A stretch of DNA of 64,000 nucleotides from Stappia indica (GCF_020177335.1 NZ_JAIVMG010000011.1:62001-126000), one strand, 5' to 3'. Positions 20,562-29,389 are shown, numbered from the stretch's first letter. Made by a program: numbers and translations. Notes: generated by a model from the letters alone, not told the origin.

Positions 20562-21515
20562 ATGGTTCAGCAAATCCTTGCCATCGTGCTGCCGGTCTTC
20601 GCCCTGATCGGCCTTGGTTATCTTGCCGCCCGCAGTCGGCTGCTCGATCCGTCGATTGGCGACGCGCTCGGTCAGTTCGTGTTCGTCATCGCCATTCCGG
20701 TGCTGATCTTCCGCACGCTGGCCACCAGCTCGCTCGATGGGGCGTCGCCCTGGGGGCTGTGGATCTCCTATTTCACCGGTGTCGCGGTGATCTGGACGGC
20801 GGGCACGCTGCTCGTCCGGCTGGCGTTCGGCCGCGACGCCCGCGCCGGGGTGATTGCCGGCATCTCCGCCGGCTTCGCCAACACGGTTCTGGTGGGCATT
20901 CCGCTGATCACCGCCATTCACGGCGAAGAGGGGCTGGTGCCGCTGTTTCTCCTGATCTCGGTGCATCTGCCGGTGATGACCATTGCCTGTGCGGTGCTGA
21001 TGGAGCGGGCGGCGGTGCTCGATGGCACCCAGGCGCCGAAGCCGCTGGGCGGCGTGCTGCGCGAGATCGGCGCCAGCCTGGCGACCAACCCGATCGTGAT
21101 CGGCATCCTCGCCGGCGGCGCCTGGCGGATCCTCGGCTGGCCGGTCGAGGGCATTCTTGCCGATGTGCTTGGCCGCATCGCCGGGGCGGCGGTGCCGGTG
21201 GCGCTGTTCTCACTGGGCATGAGCATGGTGGCCTATGGGGTGCGCGGCAACATCGGGCCGGCGGTGCTGCTGAGCGCCCTGAAGCTGGTGGCGATGCCGG
21301 CGGTGGTTTACGTGATGGCCGCCCATGTGGTCGGCATGTCGCCGCTCTGGGTGTCGGTGGCAACCCTGATTGCCGCCTGCCCGACCGGGGTCAACGCCTT
21401 CCTGTTCGCCGCCCGCTACGGCACCGGCCATGCCATGTCGGCCAATTCGATCACCTTCACCACCGCTGCCGCCGTGGTGGTCACCGGCGGCTGGATGGCC
21501 TTCCTCGGCCTATAG
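20562..21515 (+). CDS. AEC family transporter (auxin efflux carrier superfamily)
   Basis: Inner-membrane permease of 317 residues with about ten hydrophobic segments. The N-terminal half starts MVQQILAIVLPVFALIGLGY and contains GISAGFANTVLVGIPL. The C-terminal half repeats the fold around VPVALFSLGMSM and ends with the conserved TLIAACPTGVNAFLFAARYG. Bacterial members (MdcF-like) move small carboxylates such as malonate or malate; the substrate here is unknown. ATG 20562 has GAGCGGGG just upstream. Its 3' end overlaps the convergent gluQRS by six bases. Confidence 0.9.
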   Translation: MVQQILAIVLPVFALIGLGYLAARSRLLDPSIGDALGQFVFVIAIPVLIFRTLATSSLDGASPWGLWISYFTGVAVIWTAGTLLVRLAFGRDARAGVIAGISAGFANTVLVGIPLITAIHGEEGLVPLFLLISVHLPVMTIACAVLMERAAVLDGTQAPKPLGGVLREIGASLATNPIVIGILAGGAWRILGWPVEGILADVLGRIAGAAVPVALFSLGMSMVAYGVRGNIGPAVLLSALKLVAMPAVVYVMAAHVVGMSPLWVSVATLIAACPTGVNAFLFAARYGTGHAMSANSITFTTAAAVVVTGGWMAFLGL

Positions 21516-22391
21516 GCCGACCCTCCGGCGAATGTCATCGGGGCTGGCCCCGCTTTCGCGCAAGGCGCCGAGGGCGGTGTCGCCGCGCGATTTCGACAGT
21601 TTCCGTCCCGTCTCGTCCAGCACCAGACGGTGGTGATGATAGACCGGCTGCGGCAGGTCCAGAAGCTGTTGCAACAGCCGGTGGACGGCGGTGGCCTGGA
21701 AGAGGTCCTGGCCGCGCATCACATGGGTCACCCCTTGCGCGGCATCGTCGATCACCACGGAAAGGTGATAGCTGGTGGGCGTATCCTTGCGCGCCAGCAC
21801 CACATCGCCCCAGCGGGCCGGATCGGCGGCAATGCGCCCGCGCTCCCCGTCCGGACCGGCGCCGGTCTCCTCCCAGAAGAGCGGCCCGCCCGCCAGCCGC
21901 AGCGCTTTTTTCATGTCGAGCCGAAGGGCGTGACCGGTGCCGGCCGCGATCCGCTGGTGCAGCGCCTCGGGGCCAAGCACGGCGGCATCGCCGGGATAAA
22001 GCGGCGCGCCATCGGGATCGCGCGGCCAGAGCCTGCCCGCTGCCTCTGCCTGGGCAACCGCACCGGCGATTTCCGCCCGGGTGAGATAGGCCGGGTAGAC
22101 CAGCCCAAGGGTGGTCAGCCTGTCGAGCGCGGTGCGATAGTCGGAGAAATGGTCGCTCTGGCGGCGGACGGGGGTTTCCCAGTGAAGGCCAAGCCAGGCA
22201 AGGTCGGTGAAGATGCCCGCTTCCAGCTCCGGCGTGCAGCGGGTCCGGTCGATATCCTCGATGCGCAAGAGGAAGCGGCCGCCAGTTGCCCGCGCCGCCT
22301 CGAAATTGAGGATCGCCGACAGGGCATGGCCGAGATGCAACTGGCCGTTGGGGGAGGGGGCGAAGCGAAAGACGGGCGTGGTCATGGTCAT
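21510..22391 (-). CDS. gluQRS: Glutamyl-Q tRNA(Asp) synthetase
   Basis: Glutamyl-tRNA synthetase paralogue that attaches glutamate to queuosine-34 of tRNA-Asp. The protein has 293 residues and lacks the anticodon-binding domain, as in this family. The class I signatures are PSPNGQLHLGHALSA (HIGH) and GRKLSKSRGDTALG (KMSKS). The zinc-site cysteines of characterised GluQRS are absent: the region reads YPAYLTRAEI and later DGAPLYPGDA. This suggests a zinc-independent variant. It overlaps the convergent AEC gene by six bases. Confidence 0.92.
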   Translation of the reverse strand: MTMTTPVFRFAPSPNGQLHLGHALSAILNFEAARATGGRFLLRIEDIDRTRCTPELEAGIFTDLAWLGLHWETPVRRQSDHFSDYRTALDRLTTLGLVYPAYLTRAEIAGAVAQAEAAGRLWPRDPDGAPLYPGDAAVLGPEALHQRIAAGTGHALRLDMKKALRLAGGPLFWEETGAGPDGERGRIAADPARWGDVVLARKDTPTSYHLSVVIDDAAQGVTHVMRGQDLFQATAVHRLLQQLLDLPQPVYHHHRLVLDETGRKLSKSRGDTALGALRESGASPDDIRRRVGL

Positions 22392-22482
22392 GGTCTTTCC
22401 GGTAAAACGATGAGCGGGTCAATGGCCGCGACGCCTTGCGGTGGGCGGCACGGCTTGGCGGGGACATGGGAAAGGATCGGCG

Positions 22483-23139
22483 ATGCAGGTGATCGCCACG
22501 CAAGCGGATCTGGTGGAGGGGCTTGAGCGGCTGCTGGCGCTCGATCCGCGCCTTCACCCGGTCGCGCGGGTTGCCGGTCCGCTGCCCTTGCGCCGGCAAC
22601 CCGCGGATCTTGCCGGGCTGGTGCAGATCGTCACCGCGCAGCAGGTCTCAGTCGCAAGTGCGGCGGCGATCTTTCAGCGTCTGACGCTGCTGATCGATCC
22701 GTTCGAGCGGGACACGCTGGCGCGCCTTGAGGATGCGGAGCTGGGCGCCGCCGGCCTGTCGCGGCCAAAGATCCGGACCTTGCGCGCGGTGGTCGCGGCA
22801 CTGGACGAAGGGCTCGATCTTGCCGGGCTCGCCGGCTGTCCGGCGCAAGACGCGCATCGCCGGCTATGCGAGATCCGGGGCATCGGCCCCTGGACGGCGG
22901 ATATCTTCCTGTTGTTCTGCGCCGGGCATCCGGACATCTTTCCCTCCGGCGATCTGGCCTTGCGCGAGGCGGTGCGGCAGGCCTTCGAGATGCCCGAACG
23001 CCCGGTGCCAAAGGTGGTCGACGGGCTGGCGGAGCGCTGGGCGCCGGTGCGCGGCATCGCCGCCCGGCTGTTCTGGTCCTACTATCGGGCGGTCTCCGGA
23101 CGGTCCGGGTTGCCGGTTGCGGCGGCGGGGGCGGAATGA
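22483..23139 (+). CDS. AlkA-like DNA-3-methyladenine glycosylase (HhH-GPD)
   Basis: Base-excision repair glycosylase of 218 residues. The helix-hairpin-helix and catalytic loop read LCEIRGIGPWTADIFLLF followed by FPSGDLALREAV, where the aspartate is catalytic. LVQIVTAQQVSVASAAAIF is the conserved N-terminal helix. The ATG at 22483 has AAGGA seven bases upstream; a GTG at 22441 adds 14 residues. The stop overlaps the phosphopantetheinyl transferase start. Confidence 0.9.
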   Translation: MQVIATQADLVEGLERLLALDPRLHPVARVAGPLPLRRQPADLAGLVQIVTAQQVSVASAAAIFQRLTLLIDPFERDTLARLEDAELGAAGLSRPKIRTLRAVVAALDEGLDLAGLAGCPAQDAHRRLCEIRGIGPWTADIFLLFCAGHPDIFPSGDLALREAVRQAFEMPERPVPKVVDGLAERWAPVRGIAARLFWSYYRAVSGRSGLPVAAAGAE

Positions 23140-23855
23140 GCGGGGGCGGCCCGGTGCGCGGCGTGGCCGGCTCTGGTGTGGGGCAGCGCCTGTTCGCCGA
23201 CTGGGCCGGGCAGGTCCACGTGGTCGAGGATCGCGGCTTCCGACTGGCCGAGCCGCTCTTTGCGGAGGAGGAGGCGGCGATCGTGCGGGCGGTTCCGCTG
23301 CGCCGGCGCGAGTTCATCGCCGGCCGAACGGCGGCGCGCCGGGCGCTGGCCGGGCTCGACATTGCCCCCTGTCCGATCCCGGTGGCCGCCGACCGGGCCC
23401 CCTGCTGGCCGGGGGGCGTGGTGGGCAGCATTTCGCACAGTCCGGCGCTGGTGCTGGCCGCCGTGGCGCGGGAGCGGGAGATTTCGGCGCTCGGGGTCGA
23501 TGCGGAGGTGGTGGCCCGGCTGGAGCCGGAGATCATCGCCGCCGTGTGCACCGAGGAGGACCGCCGCTTCCTCGCTGGCGGAAGAGGCCGGCTGGCCGGG
23601 ATCGGGCCGCTTCTGGTGTTCTCCGCCAAGGAGGCGTTCTACAAGGCGTTCTATCCGCTCCATCGCCGGTTTCTCGACCATGATGCGGTGGCGATCCGCT
23701 TCTTTGCCGCGCCCGGAGGCGAGACGGGCAGCTTCCGGGTGATCGCGCGGGAGCCGGGTTTGCGGGCGAGCGGCTTTGCCGACAGGGTTGCCGGGCGCTG
23801 GGCGCTTGCCGGCGATCACGTCTATGCGGCGGCGGTGGTGCCGGGTCCCGGGTAG
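23136..23855 (+). CDS. 4'-phosphopantetheinyl transferase (EntD/Sfp type)
   Basis: Enzyme that attaches phosphopantetheine from CoA to carrier proteins. The protein has 239 residues. Diagnostic motifs are GSISHSPALVLAAV (CoA binding), LGVDAEVV (magnesium ligand) and the helix FSAKEAFYKAFYPL. It is EntD-like rather than AcpS-like. No polyketide or siderophore synthase lies nearby, so its carrier protein is elsewhere. It overlaps the glycosylase gene by four bases. Confidence 0.9.
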   Translation: MSGGGPVRGVAGSGVGQRLFADWAGQVHVVEDRGFRLAEPLFAEEEAAIVRAVPLRRREFIAGRTAARRALAGLDIAPCPIPVAADRAPCWPGGVVGSISHSPALVLAAVAREREISALGVDAEVVARLEPEIIAAVCTEEDRRFLAGGRGRLAGIGPLLVFSAKEAFYKAFYPLHRRFLDHDAVAIRFFAAPGGETGSFRVIAREPGLRASGFADRVAGRWALAGDHVYAAAVVPGPG

Positions 23856-23918
23856 GAGCTTGAGTTTCATCAGGAAAATGACGCAGGAACGCGAGCGTGG
23901 TCTGGCATCCTCTTGCGC

Positions 23919-23947
23919 TTGATCTTTTATTTATCGTTTGATAAATA
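23919..23947 (+). promoter_or_regulatory. Candidate promoter of the coxG-like gene
   Basis: TTGATC (23919-23924) is followed after 17 bases by TAAATA (23942-23947). The match to the sigma-70 consensus is partial. The dyad at 23926-23949 lies between and over these boxes, which would fit repression by the TetR protein. Confidence 0.35.
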
Positions 23948-23949
23948 AA
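23926..23949. promoter_or_regulatory. TetR-type operator, copy 1
   Basis: Perfect inverted repeat with 10-bp arms TTTATTTATC and GATAAATAAA around GTTT. It is a conspicuous AT-rich island in GC-rich DNA, 21 bases before the coxG-like start codon. Its 16-bp core (TTTATC-N4-GATAAA) recurs at 25603-25618 in the opposite orientation. Confidence 0.8.
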
Positions 23950-23970
23950 GGCGAAACTTGGGAGGATGCG

Positions 23971-24615
23971 ATGAAGCTCGACGGGACCTATGAAGTAGAT
24001 GCGCCGGCCGCGGTTGTCTGGGAGGCGCTGACGCGTGCGGACAGCCTGTCGCGGATCCTGCCGGGCTGCGATCATCTGGAAGAGACCGGCGAGAACCGGT
24101 TCGCCGCCGTGGTTTCGGTCAAGGTTGGGCCGATCCGCGCCCGGTTCCGGGGCAAGGTGGCGCTGACCGATCTGGTCCAGCCTGTGTCCTTCCAGTTGGC
24201 GGGCGAGGGCGATGGCGGCGCCTCCGGCCATGCCAAGGGCACGGCGCGGATCGTCCTGCATCCGCTCGATGACGGGGCGCGCACCCGCATCGCCTATGAG
24301 GCCGAAACCAATATCGGCGGCAAGCTCGCCGCGCTTGGTGGGCGCCTGGTGGAAGCGGTTTCGGCGCGCAATATCGAGCTGATGATGCAGGGGCTGGCCC
24401 GGGAAGTCGCCACCGCCTGCGACGGCGCGTCGGAGGCTCCCGGCGCGGCTCCGGCGGTCTCTCGTGCCATCACTGCCCGTGCGCCTGTCTCAGCGGCAAG
24501 CGAACCCATGCTGGCGGCGCTGCTGCGCCAGGGGCGTCTCCAGACCGGATTGCTGGCGCTGATCGCCGCGCTGCTGCTGGGGCCGGCGCTCGGTCTCTGG
24601 TCGTCGGGGTTCTGA
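23971..24615 (+). CDS. CoxG-like SRPBCC membrane-anchored protein
   Basis: Protein of 214 residues in the CoxG (carbon monoxide dehydrogenase subunit G) family. The START-like domain begins MKLDGTYEVDAPAAVVWEAL and contains LSRILPGCDHLEETGENRF. A linker rich in alanine leads to a C-terminal membrane helix (LLALIAALLLGPALGL), matching the proposed role of CoxG in tethering a molybdenum hydroxylase to the membrane. The ATG follows GGAGG by five bases. Its control by the palindrome just upstream, shared with the coxM-like promoter, ties it to the genes from 25643. Confidence 0.85.
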   Translation: MKLDGTYEVDAPAAVVWEALTRADSLSRILPGCDHLEETGENRFAAVVSVKVGPIRARFRGKVALTDLVQPVSFQLAGEGDGGASGHAKGTARIVLHPLDDGARTRIAYEAETNIGGKLAALGGRLVEAVSARNIELMMQGLAREVATACDGASEAPGAAPAVSRAITARAPVSAASEPMLAALLRQGRLQTGLLALIAALLLGPALGLWSSGF

Positions 24616-24850
24616 GCCCGAACCGATACGGTTGATCCATCCGAATGGACGTCGATGCCCCGCGCCTCGGCGCCATCCTGGCCCCCGAGCCGGGATCGGC
24701 GAGCCGAAAGATGCAGGTTTTTAAGGGATTGGAGCCGATACGCCGTGCCTCTCCGGTCCCGGATCTCCGCTGGCGCTGCGTCCGGGAGGACGCGGCGCGT
24801 GAGGCGATGTCATCGCATTCAGGCGGGGGGGCGCACGGGGCTCGCGCGGT

Positions 24851-25513
24851 TCAGTCGAGCCGGTCGGCGAGGATCGCTGACAGCGCCGCCGGTGCGCCCT
24901 CCAGGAAGGCGGTCACGGCGGTCTCGACGATGGTGTCGCTGTCCTCCATCACCGGGATGCCATAGACCCACTTGCGGATGCCGCGATAGATGAAGGTGCC
25001 GTGGAAGGACCAGACCAGGTCGCGCTCCGCCTCGTCGAGGGGCAAGGTGTCGGGATCGGGCAGGCCGGCCTCGAAGCGCATTTCCCGGCACAGCGGTTCG
25101 ATGATCTTCTCGCGGACCTGGTCGAGGTAGCGGCGGTTGAGGCTTTCTCCCTTCATGCCGGCGAGGATCAGGATGCGCACCCATTCCCGGTTGTCGATCA
25201 CCTCGGCATATTCGCCGTAAAGGCGCAGCAGCCGCTGCCGGATCGGCTGCGACCGGTCGGTGATCAGGCTTTGCCAGTTTTCCTTCCAGCGGCCGACGAA
25301 CACATCCTGATAGACCCGCTCGATCAGCGCTTCCTTGCTGGAGAAATAGCGATAAAGCAGCGGCTGGGTGATCCCCAGCCGTTTCGCAAGCTCGCGGGTC
25401 TGGCCGCCGAAACCCTGTTCGGCGAAAAACCGAATGGCCTCGTCGACGATCTGCCGTTCCCGCTCCTGCGGGGACAGCCGCTTCTTTTCGCTCATCGCCT
25501 GATCACGTCCCAT
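24851..25513 (-). CDS. TetR/AcrR family transcriptional regulator
   Basis: DNA-binding repressor of 220 residues. The N-terminal helix-turn-helix is visible as IRFFAEQGFGGQTRELAKRL followed by GITQPLLYRYFSSKEALIE, the TetR signature. The ligand-binding domain shows no further motif. ATG 25513 has GGAAG six bases upstream; an internal ATG at 25495 is possible. It lies between the coxG-like gene and the coxMSL-like genes, each preceded by the same dyad. It is the obvious candidate to bind these dyads and to respond to the hydroxylase substrate. The 235 bases downstream of its stop hold no gene that I can support. Confidence 0.92.
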   Translation of the reverse strand: MGRDQAMSEKKRLSPQERERQIVDEAIRFFAEQGFGGQTRELAKRLGITQPLLYRYFSSKEALIERVYQDVFVGRWKENWQSLITDRSQPIRQRLLRLYGEYAEVIDNREWVRILILAGMKGESLNRRYLDQVREKIIEPLCREMRFEAGLPDPDTLPLDEAERDLVWSFHGTFIYRGIRKWVYGIPVMEDSDTIVETAVTAFLEGAPAALSAILADRLD

Positions 25514-25574
25514 CTGCGTCTTCCCCGTTCCTATCGGCTGGCCTTCCCGGCAGCAAGCGCGGCGAAAAACCGGA

Positions 25575-25603
25575 TTGACATTCCGTCGCGGCGGTGATGG
25601 TAT
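25575..25603 (+). promoter_or_regulatory. Candidate sigma-70 promoter of the coxMSL-like operon
   Basis: A consensus -35 box TTGACA (25575-25580) is followed after 17 bases by TGGTAT (25598-25603). The second operator dyad (25601-25620) overlaps the -10 end, consistent with steric repression. Confidence 0.55.
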
Positions 25604-25620
25604 TTATCAAACGATAAACA
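25601..25620. promoter_or_regulatory. TetR-type operator, copy 2
   Basis: TATTTATC-AAAC-GATAAACA: a dyad with seven of eight arm positions matching. Its core is the exact reverse complement of the core at 23928-23943. It lies 22 bases before the coxM-like start codon. Confidence 0.78.
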
Positions 25621-25642
25621 AATAAACCGCGGGGAGGAAGCG

Positions 25643-26518
25643 ATGAAGGCTGCGCCATTCGATTATGTGCGCGTCTCCAGCCTCGATGAACTGGGCGAGC
25701 TTGCCGCTGCCTATGGCGACGACGCCCAGGTGATCGCCGGCGGGCAGAGCCTCGTTCCGGCGATGGCCATGCGCATGGCGCGTCCGAAACTGCTTCTCGA
25801 CCTGTGCGATCTGCCCGGCCTCGCCGATATCCGCCTGACCCCGGACGGCCTCGAAATCGGAGCGATGGTTCGCTATTTCGAACTGGCCGGCTCGCCGCTG
25901 GTGGCTACCCACGCGCCGCTCGTCAGCACCGCCGTGCCGCTGATCGCCCATGAGGCAATCCGCTCGCGCGGCACCCTTGGCGGCAATCTCGCCCATGCGG
26001 ATCCGGCCTCGGAAATGCCGGCGGTGATGCTGGCGCTTGGCGCGGTGATCACCGTCGCCGGCAGTACTGGCGCGCGGCGGATCCCGGCGGCGGAGTTCTT
26101 CATCGGCACCTATGAGACCGCCTTGCGGGCGGGCGAGATCATCACCGCCATCACCCTGCCGGTCGCGCTCGCCGGCCGCCGGGTCGCCATCGACGAGGTG
26201 GTGCGCCGTTCCGGCGACTACGCCGCCGTCGGCGCGGCCTTTGCCATCGATCTGGAGGGGGAGACGGTCACGGGCGCCCGGTTGGCGTTCTTTGCCGTTT
26301 GCGACCGGGCGGTGCTGGCGCACAAGGCCGCCGCCGCCCTGTGCGGCCAGCGGCTCGGGGAAATCGATCCGGCGCCGGTGCTGGCGGCGCTGGCGCAGGA
26401 GATTGCCCCGGTCGCCGATCTGCACAACCGGGCCGAGACCAAGCGCCACCTGATGAAGGTGCTGGCCGGCCGCCTTTTGCAGCGCCTGCTGAGCGGGGAG
26501 AAAAGCACGCATGGATAG
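25643..26518 (+). CDS. FAD-binding medium subunit of a molybdenum hydroxylase (CoxM-like)
   Basis: FAD subunit of a xanthine-oxidase-family enzyme, 291 residues. FAD-binding motifs are VIAGGQSLVPAMAMRMA near residue 31 and RGTLGGNLAHADPASEMP near residue 110. C-terminal CODH-flavoprotein residues include RRSGDYAAVGAAFAID. It passes electrons from the 2Fe-2S subunit to an acceptor. The start has GGGGAGGAAG upstream. It overlaps the coxS-like gene by eight bases, forming a coxM-coxS-coxL operon. Confidence 0.93.
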   Translation: MKAAPFDYVRVSSLDELGELAAAYGDDAQVIAGGQSLVPAMAMRMARPKLLLDLCDLPGLADIRLTPDGLEIGAMVRYFELAGSPLVATHAPLVSTAVPLIAHEAIRSRGTLGGNLAHADPASEMPAVMLALGAVITVAGSTGARRIPAAEFFIGTYETALRAGEIITAITLPVALAGRRVAIDEVVRRSGDYAAVGAAFAIDLEGETVTGARLAFFAVCDRAVLAHKAAAALCGQRLGEIDPAPVLAALAQEIAPVADLHNRAETKRHLMKVLAGRLLQRLLSGEKSTHG

Positions 26519-27020
26519 TCTGTTTCCGGTCACGCTGACCCTGAACGGCGTCATCGCGACCCATGAGGTTTCCCAGCGCACCACGCTGGCCGATTTCCTG
26601 CGCCAGACGGTCGGGCTGACCGCCACCCATGTCGGCTGTGAACACGGGGTGTGCGGCGCCTGCACCGTGTTCGTCGACGGGCGGATCGCCCGGGCCTGCC
26701 TGATGTTCGCCATCCAGGCGGAGGGGAGGGACATTCGCACGCTGGAAGGCTTTGCCGGCGACCGGCGGATGGAGGTGCTGCAACGGCATTTCCACGAGCG
26801 CAACGCGCTGCAATGCGGCTTCTGCACCAGCGGCATGCTGGCCACCGCCCATCAGCTTCTGGAGGGCTCGCCCGATCCCAGCCGCGAGGAGGTGCGCGAG
26901 AGCCTTTCGGGCAATTTCTGCCGCTGCACCGGCTATCACGCGATTGTCGATGCGACCCTCGATGCGGCGGCGGAGCTGAACGCCGCCACTGTGGCACCGG
27001 AGGCCGAGCCCGCATGCTGA
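26511..27020 (+). CDS. 2Fe-2S small subunit of a molybdenum hydroxylase (CoxS-like)
   Basis: Iron-sulfur subunit of 169 residues. The N-terminal plant-type 2Fe-2S cluster is bound by CEHGVCGACTVFVDG plus a later cysteine in RACLMF. The C-terminal four-helix cluster uses QCGFCTSGM and NFCRCTGYH. All eight cluster cysteines are present. Overlaps with both neighbours point to coupled translation and a fixed subunit ratio. Confidence 0.95.
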   Translation: MDSLFPVTLTLNGVIATHEVSQRTTLADFLRQTVGLTATHVGCEHGVCGACTVFVDGRIARACLMFAIQAEGRDIRTLEGFAGDRRMEVLQRHFHERNALQCGFCTSGMLATAHQLLEGSPDPSREEVRESLSGNFCRCTGYHAIVDATLDAAAELNAATVAPEAEPAC

Positions 27021-29389
27021 AGCCCGATCCTGCCAAGCAGCGCGATGGTGCCTATGTCGGCCAGCCGGTGCCGCGCGAGAACGCCCGCCGCCTGTCGCAA
27101 GGGCGGGGCCGCTATGTCGATGACATCGCCTTTCGCAATCTCGCCCATGTCGCCTTTGTCCGCAGCCCCCATGCCCATGCGCGGATCCTGTCGATCGATA
27201 CCTCGGCGGCGCAGGCGCTGCCGGGCGTGGTCGATGTGGTCACGGGAGAGGAGATGAAGGGACTCTGCACCCCCTGGGTCGGGGTGCTGGCGCATTTTCC
27301 GGGGCTGAAATCGGCCGAGCAATATCCGCTCGCCGTCGATGTGGCCCGCTGGCATGGTGAGCCGGTGGTGGCGGTCGTCGGCGAAAGTCGGGCGCTGGCC
27401 GAGGATGGCGCCGATCTCATCGAGGTGGAGTGGGAAGAGCTGCCGGCGGTGGTCGACGCCGAGGCCGCGCTTGCCGGCGACGTGCCGGCGATCCATCCGG
27501 AGCTGGGCGACAACCGGGCGTTCCGGCTGGAGGTCGGGCAGGGCGATACCGCCAGCGCCTTCGCCGAGGCGGCGGTAATCGCCGAGGAGGAATTCCGCTT
27601 CGGCCGGCACACCGGCCTGACGCTGGAGCCCCGGTCCATCGTTGCCGATTTCGATCCCTCGCTGCGCCAGATGACGGTGCATCACTCGACCCAGACGCCG
27701 TTCCAGATGCAGGATGTGCTGGCCCGGCATTTCGGCCTTGAGGAGGGCAATGTGCGGGTGATCGCCCCGGATGTCGGCGGTTCCTTCGGGCTGAAGCTGC
27801 ATGTCTATGGCGAGGAAATGGCGGCCTGCGCCCTGTCGATCCGCCTCGGCCGTCCGGTGAAGTTCATCGCCGATCGGCTGGAGGCGTTCCAGACCGACAT
27901 TCATGCTCGCGACCACCTTGTGAAGGCGCGCATGGCGCTGTCGCGGGACGGCGAGATTCTGGCCATGGAGGTCGATGACCTGACCGGGATCGGCCCCTAT
28001 TCGGTCTATCCGCGCACCAGCGCGGTGGAGGGCAACCAGGCCATTCGCCTGATGGGCGGCCCCTACCGGATGCCGAACTATCGCGGCGAGCTGAACATCG
28101 TCTTCCAGAACAAGACGCCGATGTGCCAGTACCGGGCGGTCGGGCATCCGATTGCCTGCGCGGTGACCGAGGGGCTTCTGGACAAGGGCGCGCGGGCGTT
28201 GAAGCTCGACCCGCTGGCGGTGCGCCAGCGCAATGTGGTCACCGCCGACATGTATCCGCACACCTCGCCCACGGGCTATGTGTTCGAGCGCTTGTCCCAC
28301 GAGGAATGCATTGCCAGTCTCGCCAGCCTGATGGACTACGAGCGGCTGCGGCGGGAGCAGGCCGAGGCGCGGCAGCGCGGTGTCTATCGCGGCATCGGCC
28401 TTGCCACCTTCATCGAGATCACCAACCCCGGCCCGGCGTTCTACGGCGTCGGCGGGGCGCGGATTTCCGCGCAGGATGGCTGCGTGATGAAGATGGAGCC
28501 CTCCGGCGACATCCGGGTGATGGTCAGCGTCACCGAGCAGGGGCAGGGCACCGAAACGATCATGGCGCAGGTCGCGGCCACCCATCTCGGCGTGCCGCTG
28601 GAGCGGGTGTCGGTCTATACCGGCGATACCCAGACCTCCCCCTATGGCGGGGCCACCTGGGCCTCGCGCGGCGCCGGCATCGGCGGTCCGGCGGTGATGA
28701 AGACGGCGCTGGCGCTGAAGGCCAATCTCCTGGAAACGGCGGCGGTGATCCTGCAGGCGGAGGCCGGCGATCTCGACATTCGCGGCGGTGCGGTGGTCAA
28801 TCGCAAGGATGGCACCCAGCGGATGGAGCTCGCCGAACTGGGGCGGATCGCCTATTTCCGGCCGGACACGTTGCCCGCCGATTTCCATCCCGAGATGACC
28901 GCCGCGCGCCACTACGTGCCGCAGGGCTATCCCTTCGCCTTCACCAACGGCATCCAGGCCTCGCATCTGGAAGTGGATGTGGAGACCGGGCTCGTCCGGC
29001 TGCTCGATCACTGGGTGGTGGAGGATTGCGGAAAGGTGATCAACCCGCTGCTGGTGGAAGAGCAAATCCGCGGCGGCGTGGTGCAGGGGCTTGGCGGGGC
29101 GCTGTTCGAGGAATGTCTCTACAGCCCGGAAGGCCAGCTCCTGTGCGGCACCATGGCCGATTACCTGACGCCGATGGCCGGGGAAATGCCGGACATCCAC
29201 ATGGCGCATGTGGAAACGCCGACGCTGACCTCACCGCTCGGGGCGAAGGGGGTTGGCGAGGCCGGAACCGCCGCCGCGCCGGCGGCGGTGATGAACGCGA
29301 TCAACGATGCGCTGTCGCCGTTTTCGGCGGAGGTCACGCAGATGCCCTTCACCCCGGAACGGATCCTGACGGCGCTGGGCAAGGTGTAA
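27014..29389 (+). CDS. Molybdopterin-binding large subunit of a molybdenum hydroxylase (CoxL-like)
   Basis: Catalytic subunit of 791 residues carrying the molybdenum-MCD cofactor. Motifs include PDVGGSFGLKLHVYGEE, TEQGQGTETIMAQVAA and the C-terminal GAKGVGEAGTAAAPAAVMNA, whose glutamate is the conserved catalytic base. The region of form I CO dehydrogenase that would read AYRCSFR reads CQYRAVGHPIAC instead, so this is not a bona fide CO dehydrogenase. An aldehyde, purine or N-heterocycle hydroxylase is more likely. The adjacent TRAP genes suggest that an organic acid or its precursor is taken up for this enzyme. No cofactor-insertion gene (coxD/xdhC type) is present. Confidence 0.92.
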   Translation: MLKPDPAKQRDGAYVGQPVPRENARRLSQGRGRYVDDIAFRNLAHVAFVRSPHAHARILSIDTSAAQALPGVVDVVTGEEMKGLCTPWVGVLAHFPGLKSAEQYPLAVDVARWHGEPVVAVVGESRALAEDGADLIEVEWEELPAVVDAEAALAGDVPAIHPELGDNRAFRLEVGQGDTASAFAEAAVIAEEEFRFGRHTGLTLEPRSIVADFDPSLRQMTVHHSTQTPFQMQDVLARHFGLEEGNVRVIAPDVGGSFGLKLHVYGEEMAACALSIRLGRPVKFIADRLEAFQTDIHARDHLVKARMALSRDGEILAMEVDDLTGIGPYSVYPRTSAVEGNQAIRLMGGPYRMPNYRGELNIVFQNKTPMCQYRAVGHPIACAVTEGLLDKGARALKLDPLAVRQRNVVTADMYPHTSPTGYVFERLSHEECIASLASLMDYERLRREQAEARQRGVYRGIGLATFIEITNPGPAFYGVGGARISAQDGCVMKMEPSGDIRVMVSVTEQGQGTETIMAQVAATHLGVPLERVSVYTGDTQTSPYGGATWASRGAGIGGPAVMKTALALKANLLETAAVILQAEAGDLDIRGGAVVNRKDGTQRMELAELGRIAYFRPDTLPADFHPEMTAARHYVPQGYPFAFTNGIQASHLEVDVETGLVRLLDHWVVEDCGKVINPLLVEEQIRGGVVQGLGGALFEECLYSPEGQLLCGTMADYLTPMAGEMPDIHMAHVETPTLTSPLGAKGVGEAGTAAAPAAVMNAINDALSPFSAEVTQMPFTPERILTALGKV

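Noticed and set aside
27014-29389. Annotation of the large subunit as aerobic CO dehydrogenase
   Set aside because: The AYRCSFR active-site loop of form I enzymes is missing and maturation genes are absent.
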